Part shown: positions 33,834 through 45,311 of the stretch, in pieces
How the letters are laid out: every line of letters begins with the position of its first letter
Numbering within the stretch: the stretch's first letter is position 1
NCBI GenBank assembly: GCA_047495785.1
Contig: JBLDXI010000024.1
Location: 372,001 to 436,000, forward strand
DNA length: 64,000 nucleotides
Source: Lepidodermella squamata
Lineage: Eukaryota > Gastrotricha
Direction of reading: 5' to 3'
The notes under the pieces: generated by a model
What the model was told of the DNA's origin: nothing
What the model saw: the letters and a program-made list of their open reading frames with translations, nothing else
The model's database searches: none
Made by a program: the position numbers and the translations under genes

Positions 33834-36813
33834 CCAAAAATAGGAAGATATTAGCCTGGAGAAGCCTCATACAGCGCGAAGGGCTGCTTTCCAGAAACTC
33901 GTTTCCATGAAATTTCGAATAGTTAGCGCTACTTATTTTCCATAGCTCGAAATTCTTCGGAAATTTTTATTGACAAAAAGACACGGTACCTCTACTCCAG
34001 CCTCATTTCATTCAATTAAGAAAAAACTATCGAACAAAAGCGAGAAATTAAACTGGTAAATTGTGGTATGCAAAGATGTGAGTCAAGAGTTTTACAACAC
34101 AGGTGGAATGAATTGTCATATATGGCTGTGTAGTATCGAGCGTGCGGCATGCTCATTCGCAGGGACCGCGCACCGATCGCATGATGATTTCGCACAGATG
34201 AATATACGCAAAAAGGTGGCAATGTATAGCAACACCGATCCCAGTCTCATTATTTATACTGGAGTGCATCTCCAGTTGTCGACTAATACACACTTGGTCG
34301 GTTTTAATTTATTACCGCTCCTCTTGCCAGGCAAGTTCCGATTAAGTTGTGAAGTACGGTGTAGCAAACAATCGATAAAAGCTTTAGCTACTTAGGGCCA
34401 ATTCGATGAATTTAATAGCCAAACAGCTAAAGTTGAGCCACATCGCCAGTATCCTCCGGCGCTATAGTATACTAGCGAGCGCTGCAGCCACCGTCTGCCT
34501 ATTTGTCCACTGTATTATTGTCTTCTACACTCGTTAAAATAAAGCTATGAAAGCAGTGTGAGACGGCAGCCGAATACACATTTTGTAGAAATAGTGTAAT
34601 TACTGATGTTTTACGCATAACAAGGACGGCTTTTTGACGAATAAGGTTTGATCTATAGGGCGTAATAAGATGTGCTAGTTTTCTTGTGCGCTTTTTTAGG
34701 TCCGCAAAGCTACGTGATGAAAATTAATAATTAAAGTTTGGTTGCACGCGATCAGAATGGAATGCGGCGCATGCCACGAGGCGCAACTCTTCTTCGCCAG
34801 AAGTTGATAGTATCTAGCGGCACTTGACCAACCAATTTGTTGTCACCTTTTAGCAGCATTCATTCAACTGGCCAAGTAGGCAATAAGGATTGACATATTA
34901 TTTGTTTAAACAGCAGAAAAACCAAAACAAATCACCCTGTTATCGATTGATCGCGGCAATCAGGCGAGAGAAAAATAATGGCTGTGCAAAAAACCCTAAA
35001 ACTGCTCAGGCGGTGCCTGACGATGAACAATATTTCCATCCATTAAATAACATGAAGTAAAATATAAGCGTATTTATTATTGTTGAGAGATCCTAATACC
35101 TGTTTTCGCGGCGGCAAATCGTTGTCGGAGGATGGGAGAAGACATGCTGATGAAATTAAATGCTGTGTTGTACGCACGGCATCCCCTGTGGGATATTTAT
35201 GCGCCACGAGAAAAATAATCAGAGGCGTTATTTTACGGCGCGAAAATGAAATAAAAACGCGCGCATGATACGTGAGCGATGGTCGCTCAGTTTTGGTATC
35301 GATACGAAGAAGAGTCGCGTAAGCGTTGCTCATCTCGCGGGCATCGCTGTCTGGGATCGTCGGCTGCTGTTTCACACAGCATTGTACTGTCCACGTAATA
35401 TAAATGATTGAAAAAATCGGCGTACATGTTCGAAAAGCGGCGGCGATGATTTCGTAAATTGAGGCAACCGCCGGACAACTAGGACTTTTTCGACATGCGC
35501 GATGTGAAATAGAATGCACCAATACTACAAAATATCATAAAGAATGAGACAACAATTCGTTAGAGGATTGTTGCCGAGGTTGTTGTTTCGTATTATTCTA
35601 GGTCTACTACTACTATGAGTTTTATGGGCAGGAAAGAATCAGCTGGCGTATCAGAAGCGATTTCTTCTACATTTCTATCAGACAGCGATTCGCTTGTAAT
35701 ATGTCATAATGGCAAAAATATTGAAAATAAGAGGCAGATAATCTGGAATGCGCGCAAAATCACGACACACACCACGTCGATAGCCGGCTAGTTACGATGA
35801 TACACGGCATATCATTGTCTACTAATTTGGTTCAGGAGTACTGATAGATTCAGGAGCCAAGAAAACTATCGTCCATCTGAGAAGTTAGTCAATCAATATA
35901 TTTTTAAACATGCTGCGATACATGACCATTTTACACAAATAACATCATCATTGAAAGTATAAATTAAGCCAGCGCGTACGGTTGATATATGGTGGGATGC
36001 AGATGAAACGAGGAAATCGAATCTTGACCAAACGGACGCGGCAGACAATAGCTGTCTTCTAGGGTAGAATCATTGTATGTTAATGCTATTATTAGAAACA
36101 TCGTTATTTATTTTACTATTACTACAACAATCAAACCGTGCGCTAGTACACTGATTGAAATATGTTCACTACGTTCTATTTTTAAGCGTAGCGTTTTGCT
36201 GATTTGGTCACATGCATTTGATGATAAAACCCTTTTGGCAAATTGCCCCGATTCGCAGTCACATGCTCATACATTTTCCTTTCGCCAAATGAAAAAAACG
36301 GTGATAGAAAGCTTCTCAAATTGAGGTGGAGGATGGTATGATTCCTGATGGCGTCATAAATTATTGCTATCTACTATCGTTTTATTCTTGGAAAGACAAG
36401 CATCTCGCACTCAGCTGTAAAGAAATCGACGCCAAAATCCATGCCGTCAAAATATGGTCAAAATTTGTTCATGCTTCAGAGTATGAAATTATTTTTACGA
36501 AAAATTGGGAGAAACGACACCCACAACGATACATCAATCTTTGTTTTATTTTTTCAAGACAAGCGCAGTTGACGCTTTTGCGTAAATAATGAAATTCAAC
36601 TAAAATTAGCTATATGGCGCTCTTTTTTGTGCCATGTATAGCATGGCATGAACGAGTATGTAGCATGCATCGTTCGGAAGATGCTTCCCGGCAAAAAGCG
36701 ATCAAATCTCACGCTGAGGCTGGTTAAATTCCGAGCTTGAATTTAAATTAGCCGCTTCCAGTATTTTCATGAAGCGTGGGATCAGACAAGAAAAAAATTA
36801 ATGCATTAAGAAC
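33834..36813. other. Intergenic region; no supported gene
   Basis: About 3 kb between the receptor start and the collagen stop, both on the minus strand. It should hold the receptor promoter and the collagen 3' UTR. Several open frames of 60-160 codons (for example 35043-35522 minus) show no domain, no family resemblance and no coherent splice context, so none is called. Confidence 0.45.
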
Positions 36814-39649
36814 TCAGAATGGTTCATATACGCAGACTGTACACCGACTGATTCTTTCAAGAGCATCTTCATTTTTTAGCATGGTAACAACACGTTCGGC
36901 ATCGCTCACAGGAAGCGCGTCCATGGCTAGCAGCCAGTAACTGGAAAAAGCGGTAATCCTAATTGAATCGAAATTTAATGATAATCAACTAACCTCATTT
37001 TATCAGGGTAATAATGACAAGATCCATCTGGCAGGCATTCGATGTAAGGATTCGCGCGGTATTCTGCCAAGCAAGATCCAGGAGAGTCCAACGGTTGACC
37101 CCCACCAACACTTCCAATGGCATGCTTAACGCGGAATAAAAAACGCTCAAGATTTGTTCGTAAATATGCTTGAAAATTATTACCATAAGGAAAGAGAAAC
37201 CATTCCATAGCTGTCGCCAGGCCGCACCAGGGCAGCTTGGAATAGCGGTTGTTTGAGAGTGGATGGTCATCACAGGGCCACGAGCCGCACAAACTACACA
37301 TCGAGAGATATACTGTATGGTCCGATCGGCGCCTCTGACTGGCATAGGTGCTTCATTTGATGAATAACCAGACGGCATCTCGTGATCCTCATTTCCCTCT
37401 CGATTATCGTTGCGATGATTATCGCCAGACTTGGCGTTAGCTCTTTGCTGATTCTTCCCATCGGAATTGCCGTCAGATGATGGGTTGCCAACGCCTCGCC
37501 GCCTGTTGAGATAAGCTAACGTTGTCTTCGTACGGTTCAAAGTGCCCAACACGCGGCTGCTCGCTAAGAAGTAAGTAGCTGCAGAGCGATGGGCCCAAGT
37601 ACTACAGAAAGCAACATTTACAAGTAAATTAATCAAGGTCCAGATTTGATGTGGTTACCAAATCTTGTTGCTGCCACAAAACAGAAATGGCATGGGGTCG
37701 AAGGCCCTCAAGCATGAGCCGGGTCGCCCCAAGTCTTGAACATTTGATCGCCCATCGTCCTCTGTATGTAAAAGACTGAACCCTGTCCACAACAGAGCAT
37801 GGCCGTTGCCGCATTGTGGGCTGATCGTCGATTGGGAATGGCGAACGTAAAAGAATGGTAGCGTAACTAATGGACCTGGTGTGCCTGGTTCGCCTTTCTC
37901 ACCCTTGCGACCTGGAGGTCCTGAAACCTGTTGGCTTTCGCCAGGTGGACCAGGTGGACCAGCGTCTCCCTTCGGCCCAGGATATCCCTTTGAGGAAAAA
38001 AGCAGAATGATATAGCCTAAGAGTAAATCGTGTTGACATCAAAGTTACCTGAGGTCCAGGTTCGCCCTCGCCCGGCTCGCCTTTCTGCCCACGAAGTCCA
38101 GGAAGGCCAGGTTCTCCCGGAGGCCCGGTCTCTCCAGGGTCTCCACGTTCTCCTTTTTCGCCTTTGAGCATGCTTCAATTATGAACATATTAAATTCACG
38201 ATCAGCAAGCTTAAAATGAAATGAAGAACCTTTCGTCTAGAAGTACACGGTCGCCTTGTTCACCTTTGGGACCCCTAGGCCCTGGTGGGCCAGGTGGACC
38301 CATCGCTTGCTTGCAGCCACAACCTTAAATTTCGGATGTTCAAATAATGCATTCCTTTTCAAGTTTCTACTCACCTGGTAAGCCATCTCGCCCGGGTGGG
38401 CCTCGTTGACCCGATTGACCCGGTGGTCCCGGTAGGCCAGGCATACCAGAGGGACCAGGTGGACCTGGGGGACCCTATAGAAAACAAATGATGCCAAAAT
38501 TGATGCGAGGAATGGATCAAGTCATTATACATCTGGGCCGATTCTGCTGTAGCAGCTGCAGCTGTCTGCGTTTGCACACTGGTAAGAATTGCTTTCAGGT
38601 TGAGGCATCGGCGTAGTCGTTTTTTTATGCGAAAGAGCGCGACTCTTGAGTGATTTGCTCCGAGCAACAGCTCCGATTGGACCTGTGTGACCGTGTTTCT
38701 TGCGTTCCTCCTCGTTGATCATCTCAGGATGATCCTTATCTTCGAAAGCTTCGGGCAGATCCTGCCACGAGGAGCTCGCAAGCCGCAGGCCGTTAGTCGA
38801 CAAATCGGGCGATGTTGACGAGTTGACAATAGGTGCCATCAATATCATCGAAAGCTCATCCTCTTCGATGTTTTCGTTTGTAGCGTCAGTATCGTGGGTT
38901 CCATCAATGATAGTCACCTCACTCGATCGATGAAACTTCTGCTCAGTATCTAGATTTTCCAGCTGGTGCATTTCTCGCTCCTCTTGGTACATGTGCTGGA
39001 ACTGGACAGTCTCAACACTAGGTAACGCATCTGATTTTGCCTGGGTGATATTAGCTATCGCCTTGGCTAGTAATGAAGCCGATTCTAATCCGCTATCAGT
39101 TGGAGGCACTGTGGGCACTGCCTCCGCAGCTGTTGATGTGCTAGCAGTAGCTGGCGTTGTCGTCGATGTCGTCGTTGCTGGTTCAATGGTTGACGTGGAA
39201 ATCACGTCTGCTAAAAGTGCCTCCGCTGTTGGGGATAAAGCGGGTGGTAGGGGAGGCGCGGAAGGTTTTGGTGGGCTCAATCGAAACGTGCCATCCATGA
39301 CGAGATTTTTCGACAACTTCTCCGCGAGATGGGGAGGTAAAGTCACAACCCGAGCTGAATCTGGTGACGGCAGAGCGCATGCGTATAGTGGTCCCGTTCC
39401 AGCAATGGCTAATATTGCTGGAAAGAAATAGTTTTACAAAACGTTGTAGGCTGAGGCAATTGAGTTACCGAATGCGAAAGCCACGCTTTCTGAAAATAGC
39501 ATACTACTAGCGCTCTTGACAGTTCTTTGATAGCGCTTTCGAGGGTCGTTCAAATATCCGACATGGTGGTGTTTCGGAGATTGATTCCTAGAGAAAGTTT
39601 GCACCAAGCTTTGTATAAGACGGTGGAAAAATTGGCGCAGGGCCGACAT
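36814..39649 (-). CDS. Short collagen with type IV-like NC1 domain (spongin short-chain type)
   Basis: Minus-strand exons 39649-39469, 39417-38531, 38474-38375, 38323-38230, 38172-38049, 37987-37659, 37601-37184, 37124-36994 and 36940-36814 sum to 2391 nt (796 aa). Layout: a basic N-terminal segment; a hydrophobic leader ([18 protein letters not shown], from about residue 50); a Thr/Ser/Ala-rich non-collagenous region to about 356; interrupted Gly-X-Y stretches (about 357-502, one break carrying CGCK); and from about 508 to the end a domain like the NC1 of collagen IV. Both NC1 halves are recognisable: [24 protein letters not shown], then [38 protein letters not shown] and [12 protein letters not shown]. 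About 65 hydrophilic residues (about 590-655) are inserted between the halves. Collagen IV chains have over 1000 residues of triple helix; this has about 35-40 triplets, as in spongin short-chain collagens. It is probably secreted or type II membrane-bound. The ATG at 39502 would place a standard signal peptide at the N terminus. Confidence 0.88.
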
Positions 39650-40408
39650 TCAGCTAGGATGAGGTTAACTTGTCACCTGGCCTGAGAATATTCGCAGTTC
39701 AACACAATATTTTACTGCATGTAACCTTGTCCTGTCGGTATTTGAAATAAAGGTGTCCCTTGAAGACGTAACTGCGGCGAATGAACATCGCGGCACCGTG
39801 GATATGCGGCGGGCGTGTGTTTAAAAGTAAACTTCACCGGATGCGGCGTAGTTAGCGCAATTTTGAGGACACGCCTCAAATGTGTGCGTTTACGCCTCCT
39901 TCCAGGTGTGCCTGTCAACACGGCATCTCAAACATAGCACAACGCTGTAACAATTTAGTCCCCATAAGAGGTGTGACAGGCTAATGCGGTTGTGCCCTTG
40001 GTGGTGGTGTTTACGCTTGGTTTCGGCACAGGGCGAAATCGTGCTGCTTATACGAATAGCCGGCAAATTTTCAACTCGGGCAATTACGCCTGCTAATGAC
40101 AAGAGACGCTTGACATATATATTGAACCGTGTTTATTGAAAACTTTACTCGTTACAACTATTTCAATGTCGGCGACGAAGACAAATAATAGTTTCGCTCG
40201 AGTATAATAAAATGCCGCTCATGGTCAAACAGCAAGAGACGTATAACGAACTAGTTATAAGACGGAAGTCAACTACTATACAGAATAAAGACTTGAACAT
40301 GATCGAGAATCAACTGATAGGGACCACTTTTCTGTACAAGATGGGTAAAAAAGCCAGGTTTATGTAACATCAACAATCCGTCTTTTAGCGCACCATCTTG
40401 CTCCGTGA
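39650..40408. other. Intergenic, no supported gene
   Basis: About 760 bp between the collagen start and the NOVA-A stop (same strand). It should contain the collagen promoter and the NOVA-A 3' UTR. No other feature was recognised. Confidence 0.45.
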
Positions 40409-42482
40409 TTATGCTTTTCGCTTGTGAGCCATCCGAGCTCGCCTTCTGCGTTCAGTCTCGACCAGCTCCTCGACAAAACGAACGCCGCGTTCGACTTGAG
40501 AGGCCGACCCGGCGACAGTGACCAGGCGTCTATCGCTACCTCCGTCTCGACCGCCGACTGACACCCGCGCGCCGCCGCTAGCCCGGCCGATTTCACGCAG
40601 GCCCTTACCGCCAGGGCCGAGAACGACCCCGACCAACGAGTCTTCGACGTAGACCTCCCGCTTCATTTCATTGCCCTGGTCCATGCCGTTCCCGCCACCC
40701 ATTCCACCCATGCCGTTCATCCCATTCACGCCATTGCCGTTGGCTCCCAGAAGACCGGCCATGCCAGCCATGTTAGCCATGTTGGCCATGTTCATTCCGG
40801 GTGGGAACATTCCGTTTGCTGCAGCAGCGGCTAGGGCAGCGGCAGCTGCGTTTTCGTTCATGCCCATGCCTTGATTGCCATTTCCTGCGTTCATCGACGA
40901 ATTGAGGCTGGCATTACCGTTGGCAGATCCGTTTGATTGAAGATTCGCGACTATATCGTGAAGGCTACCCACTGCTGATAGCGAAACTAGGAGATCTGAA
41001 ACAGCAAATCAGTAAAAACCTGACGGAAATGGTAGAAAATCTTACTTGTGATCATTTCGTTATTTTGGCCAATTCCGGGGAGCAAATTGTGCTTGGCCAA
41101 AATCAGCAGGGCTTGGATGATCTCATCCTGGGCGATGGGAGCATAACGAGATGCGTCGAGAAGGCCGCGCAATTTGTCAAGGCTCGCAGCAGCCGAACGG
41201 GGTAGATTCATTCCACCAATGGTAAGACCGCCCCCGTTAGAAGCACCCCCGTGACCACCCATCAGGCCAAGCTGGGCACCCAAGGCACTCAAAGAACCGG
41301 AATTGCCGTTACCATTGTCGCCGAAACCTAGTTGCTGTCTCAAGTCCGTATCCATCATGCCGCCTTTGTCATTAAGGAGAGGCTGAAGGTTGTGTTGTTG
41401 CTGCATGCGGTCTTGTTGCTGCTGAGCAGCGGCGGCCAGTTGCTCCATGTTACCGGAATTACCGCCGCCTCCGAAAGCCGCAAGCATGCCTTGCATGCCG
41501 CCGTAACTAGCCATCATAGCCGCAGCCTGGTCAGCGTTGGGACCCATACCAGGAGGCATTCCCATCCCGGGCATGCCCATACCACCCATCATACCAGGGC
41601 CCCTGGGTCCGAAAGGATTCATACCAGGCATCATACCCGGCATCGGCATTCCCATCATTCCACTGAGCATCGACGCGGCCTGGTTGCCATTCATCTGATT
41701 ATCGTTGTTACCGCCACGACCGCCGTCATTGCGGTTCCCACCCCGGCCTTGGCTCTGACCAGAAGGCAGCTGCCCGCCACCGCTGTTGTTCCAATGCGAA
41801 ATGTCTTGGTTTGACATGTGGTTAGGGTCCTCGCTGATTTTCTGAACAACCATTTCACAAGCCCGGTCGACACCGTCTTCGTTATCCCCCTCAACAGTAA
41901 CAATTCGTTCGTTACCGCCGTCGACGGACTCGGATTTCGAGGATACGATCGCCTTGACACCGCACAAGTCACTGATTTCCTTGATGTGCGAACCACCTTT
42001 GCCAATAATCATGCCGGCACTTGTGTTCGGGACTACGAACTTCACCTGTTTATGGCGATTGTTGTTCGTACGGCCCTGAGGATCCTGCTTCGGGTTCGGA
42101 TCCGGCTTCTCAACAGCTGCAGAAACATAGCGATAACGCAACACGTAAAATTGAGACAACTCGACTTACTTTTCCGGTGAATGTATTTGACCAGTTCGAC
42201 GACGCCGTCCAGGGGTCCAGTGAGCATGCAAATTCGCTCATTGACCGTGCCCGGGTATACGTCATCTGGCTTCGACATGCGACAACGCGCGCCAACTCGT
42301 TTTTGCAAATCAATGATAGCCTCGCCGCCCTTTCCGATGATCGAGCCCACGGCTAAATGGGGCACCAGCAACTTCAGGTACAGAGCACCGGGTTCGGCGC
42401 CGTCGTGGTCGCCCATCGATGAATCCCCCCGGCGGACTCGCTTGTTTCCGCGTTGGTATCCTGCTCCTTCATCATCGGACAT
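40409..42482 (-). CDS. NOVA/Pasilla-like three-KH RNA-binding protein, copy A (with introns)
   Basis: Minus-strand exons 42482-42170, 42116-41046 and 40995-40409 sum to 1971 nt (656 aa). KH1 (about 25-105) has GSIIGKGGEAIIDLQ and the NOVA-style DDVYPGT; KH2 (about 125-205) has VVPNTSAGMIIGKGGSHIK and ends KISEDPNHM; KH3 near the C terminus has EDSLVGVVLGPGGKGLREI. In KH3 the GxxG loop reads GPGG. Between KH2 and KH3 is a Met/Gly/Gln-rich linker holding a block SLDKLRGLLDASRYAPIAQD that is nearly identical in copy B. The protein ends HKRKA. NOVA proteins bind YCAY clusters and control neuronal alternative splicing in the nucleus; this role is inferred. The introns fall just after KH1 and just before LLVSLSAVGS. 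The ATG at 42482 directly follows a TTTTTGAAG acceptor-like sequence, so the mRNA may begin by splicing there. Confidence 0.88.
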
Positions 42483-43811
42483 CTTCAAAAACAGAAAGAA
42501 AACATGATCAAATAAACATGATAAAATTCCATTTTTTCTGCGAGAAAATTTTCATGTATAACGAGAAAGCTGGGTGAGTGGCATAAGGCTGTCAGGATGA
42601 GCGATTTTGTAATTGAGACTAATAGCGACTTTTGAAATCGAAGATAAGTTGAACATCTGCTAATGTTGCTTAGCTTCCAAAGGATGATGTGTTTCGTGTC
42701 TCGAGAGAAATTGACGAAATTCAGTTGTATGTTATGATTGTTTGAATTGCAATGGATGTAACGAAGGAATTAAGAAACACACAAGACGAAAAAGGTCATA
42801 CCCTTGTAAATTATCGTTTGTTGACAGCAACCGCGCAAGTTCAATTCAAAACGATGAGGCGAAACGTTGAGACGAAACGATGTGATCGAAGTCGACGATA
42901 TCGATACTTCAAACAATCAAGTTAATTAGACTCGAGCCTATTTTCGAAGATTTGGTAGAAAGAATCGTCGAGATAAGATGTTATGTCACGGATTCGATGT
43001 TATGATTGATGATAAGACACCAGATCGCCCAGTCAAATGACTCGAAACTTACCCGGACACGGAATTAAAGTATTTTTTTTATATTCGCAGTATAAACAAA
43101 TATTTCAGTCGTTCGCCTTTTTAAAATAAAATTTCAGTAATAAAATATAGCTCAACATTCAACAGCTCAAGTTTGTAATCAAACGATTATTCAAGTCATT
43201 CAAAATCGACAGACGGCATGAGTCGGTGAGCACAGGTATCCATGGCTGCAAAGCGCATCCTAAACTGGTTAAACGTCAGAGAGAAGCCGCCGTAAGATAT
43301 AGCTGTTCGGAGAAAAAATGAGAATAATTAAGATTTTTAACGCGATTCTTCGTTGACGTAGATCTAAAATCAGAGAAAAACCGGAACCGAAGCTGAATTT
43401 GATAGAGAACGGTGATGCGAAGATCCGAGAAACGACAGTCATGCGAAATATCAACCCTCATTACCCAAAACCAGAAGAAAACATACCTTCTGATGAAATT
43501 TGCTTCGTACGAACGTTGATTGCCGTGGTGAAACATTTTTTATTTAAGATCACTACAACAAAACATGAATTTAGTTAATTTGAGCAATCTGTTTTCATTA
43601 TGATCCTGCAAAACTTGTAAGGAAGTAGCTTTCATCCTCGTTCTAGGATATGTAAGCAGTTGTAGAAGACTAAAACAACAACGGATTTTTCCACCAGCTA
43701 ACCCGATATCGTGATGAAATCTCAAAGCCATATAAAACACGCTGTGTGCAGAGGCAAGTGGCAAAAGTATGGACACAGCACATCACAACTAAAATTTTCC
43801 AAACAAGTTCG
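42483..43811. other. Spacer between the two NOVA-like genes
   Basis: About 1.3 kb between the copy A start and the copy B stop, same strand. It is AT-rich with no supported gene, and should contain the copy A promoter and the copy B 3' UTR. AATAAA on the minus strand (TTTATT) is seen at about 43539. Confidence 0.45.
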
Positions 43812-45311
43812 TCAAGCTTTACGCTTTTGACCACTAGCACCCACTCTCTGCCGTCGCCGCTTTTCATTAAGCAGTAAATCTTCAACAAATCGCTGGGCTC
43901 TATCGACTTGCGACACAGTTCCGCTCAGTGTGACCATGCGGGGCTGGCCAGCGTCGCCCTCATTTCTATGGGAGACGGTTATATGAACGCCACCACTCGC
44001 CCTGGCGATTTCTCGCAGGCCGCGACCTCCCGGTCCGAGGATTACACCGACCAGCGCATCTTCCACGGGAACTTCTCGCCGGATTTGAACGTCATCTTCC
44101 TCTTTATTATCGCTCGAACCACCGCCGGCATTGCCGTTCCCAAATGCAGAGAACATGTTACTCCCACCAGGGAAAACGTTCGGGTTCTGAGGCCCACCAA
44201 AACTCGATTCATTAGGTTGGTTCGACAATTCGTGAAGGCAGCCGACAGCGGACAAGGACACCAATAAGCTTGTAATTACGTCGTTATTCAATCCAACACC
44301 GGGTAGTAGATTGTGACGCGCGAGAGTGACCAGAGCATGAATTATTTCATCTTGCGCAGATGGAATATAGCGCGAGGCGTCCAACAAGCCGCGAAGTTTA
44401 TCCAAGCTTTCGGGGCGAGGCATCATTTGAGGACCGCCATCTAAAGACGGGGGCAAATTTTGCAAAGACGATTGCGACTGAGTCATTGCTGCAGCAGCGG
44501 CCAACATGCCTCCATAATTCATCAGCGCTTCAGGCCCAGCACCTGGCATGAAACCTCCTCTAGAAAATGGCGACATCATTGGCGGGATCATTGGGTTTCC
44601 CTGCATCGGGCCACCTCCGGATCCAGAATTCATACCGCCACCTCCAGACATATTCCCCGAAAGATGCGGTGATGGTGCAGGATAATTGAGCTCAGGGAAA
44701 GCAGCGTGATTAGGATCCTCTTTCACTTTTTTCACTATTAGCTCAACGGCATTGTTCACCTCGTCCTCTTCGCCATCGATTTTAACGACGCGCTCATTCG
44801 GATAATCTTCGTTTTTATTTGCGACAACCGCATGAGCATGGGTGGTTTCGTTTATTTCCTTTATGAAGAAACCGCCTTTTCCGATGACTAGGCCAGCTGT
44901 TGAATTTGGAACAACTAGCAGCACCTGCTTGTGGCGGTTAGGATTAGGCCGTCCGCTGACGTCAACCTTTGTATTGGGATCAGGTTTTTCGCGAATTATC
45001 CGATGGATGTATCTGATTATCTCAAGGACAGCCTCTTCAGGCCCAGATAAAGCGCATACTCTTTCGCTGGTAGTGCCAGGATATACCTCGTCTTGCTTGG
45101 ATATTCTACATTTCCCGCCAACACGCTTCTGAATTTCAATAATTGCTTCGCCTCCCTTGCCGAGTACCGCACCCACGGCGATCTGAGGAACAAGCATCTT
45201 GATGAAAACTTTGTCGTGAATGTCATCTGACTCTTCGTTGGCTAGCGCGCTATCGCCGCGGCGACTCCTTTTCATAGTTTGCCCGCCATCGGGCGTGGAA
45301 GCTTCATCCAT
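43812..45311 (-). CDS. NOVA/Pasilla-like three-KH RNA-binding protein, copy B (intronless CDS)
   Basis: One uninterrupted frame from ATG 45311 to TGA 43812 (499 aa). KH1 has GAVLGKGGEAIIEIQKRVGG with DEVYPGT; KH2 has VVPNSTAGLVIGKGGFFIKE and ends KKVKEDPNHA; KH3 has EDALVGVILGPGGRGLREIA. The inter-KH block SLDKLRGLLDASRYIPSAQD followed by LLVSLSAVG is shared with copy A, as is the C-terminal KRKA. Both copy A introns are absent here: the frame reads straight through the matching positions (RYIHR..EKPDPN and VITSLLVS). The linker is shorter than in copy A. A 5' UTR acceptor (TCTCTTTTTCAG, at about 45322-45333) precedes the start, so the mRNA is probably still spliced or trans-spliced upstream. 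A role in RNA splicing or stability is inferred from the family. The pair is a tandem duplication in which one copy lost, or never had, its coding introns. Confidence 0.87.
   Translation of the reverse strand: MDEASTPDGGQTMKRSRRGDSALANEESDDIHDKVFIKMLVPQIAVGAVLGKGGEAIIEIQKRVGGKCRISKQDEVYPGTTSERVCALSGPEEAVLEIIRYIHRIIREKPDPNTKVDVSGRPNPNRHKQVLLVVPNSTAGLVIGKGGFFIKEINETTHAHAVVANKNEDYPNERVVKIDGEEDEVNNAVELIVKKVKEDPNHAAFPELNYPAPSPHLSGNMSGGGGMNSGSGGGPMQGNPMIPPMMSPFSRGGFMPGAGPEALMNYGGMLAAAAAMTQSQSSLQNLPPSLDGGPQMMPRPESLDKLRGLLDASRYIPSAQDEIIHALVTLARHNLLPGVGLNNDVITSLLVSLSAVGCLHELSNQPNESSFGGPQNPNVFPGGSNMFSAFGNGNAGGGSSDNKEEDDVQIRREVPVEDALVGVILGPGGRGLREIARASGGVHITVSHRNEGDAGQPRMVTLSGTVSQVDRAQRFVEDLLLNEKRRRQRVGASGQKRKA

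Noticed and set aside
35043-35522. 159-codon minus-strand open frame
   Set aside because: No domain, mixed composition and no splice context; judged a chance frame in a G+C-richer patch.
40409-45311. Assignment of the three-KH genes to hnRNP K or PCBP
   Set aside because: KH1 has the NOVA-type YPGT insertion and KH2 the VVPNSTAG..IIGKGG pattern with a KI.EDPN ending, which fit NOVA/Pasilla better.
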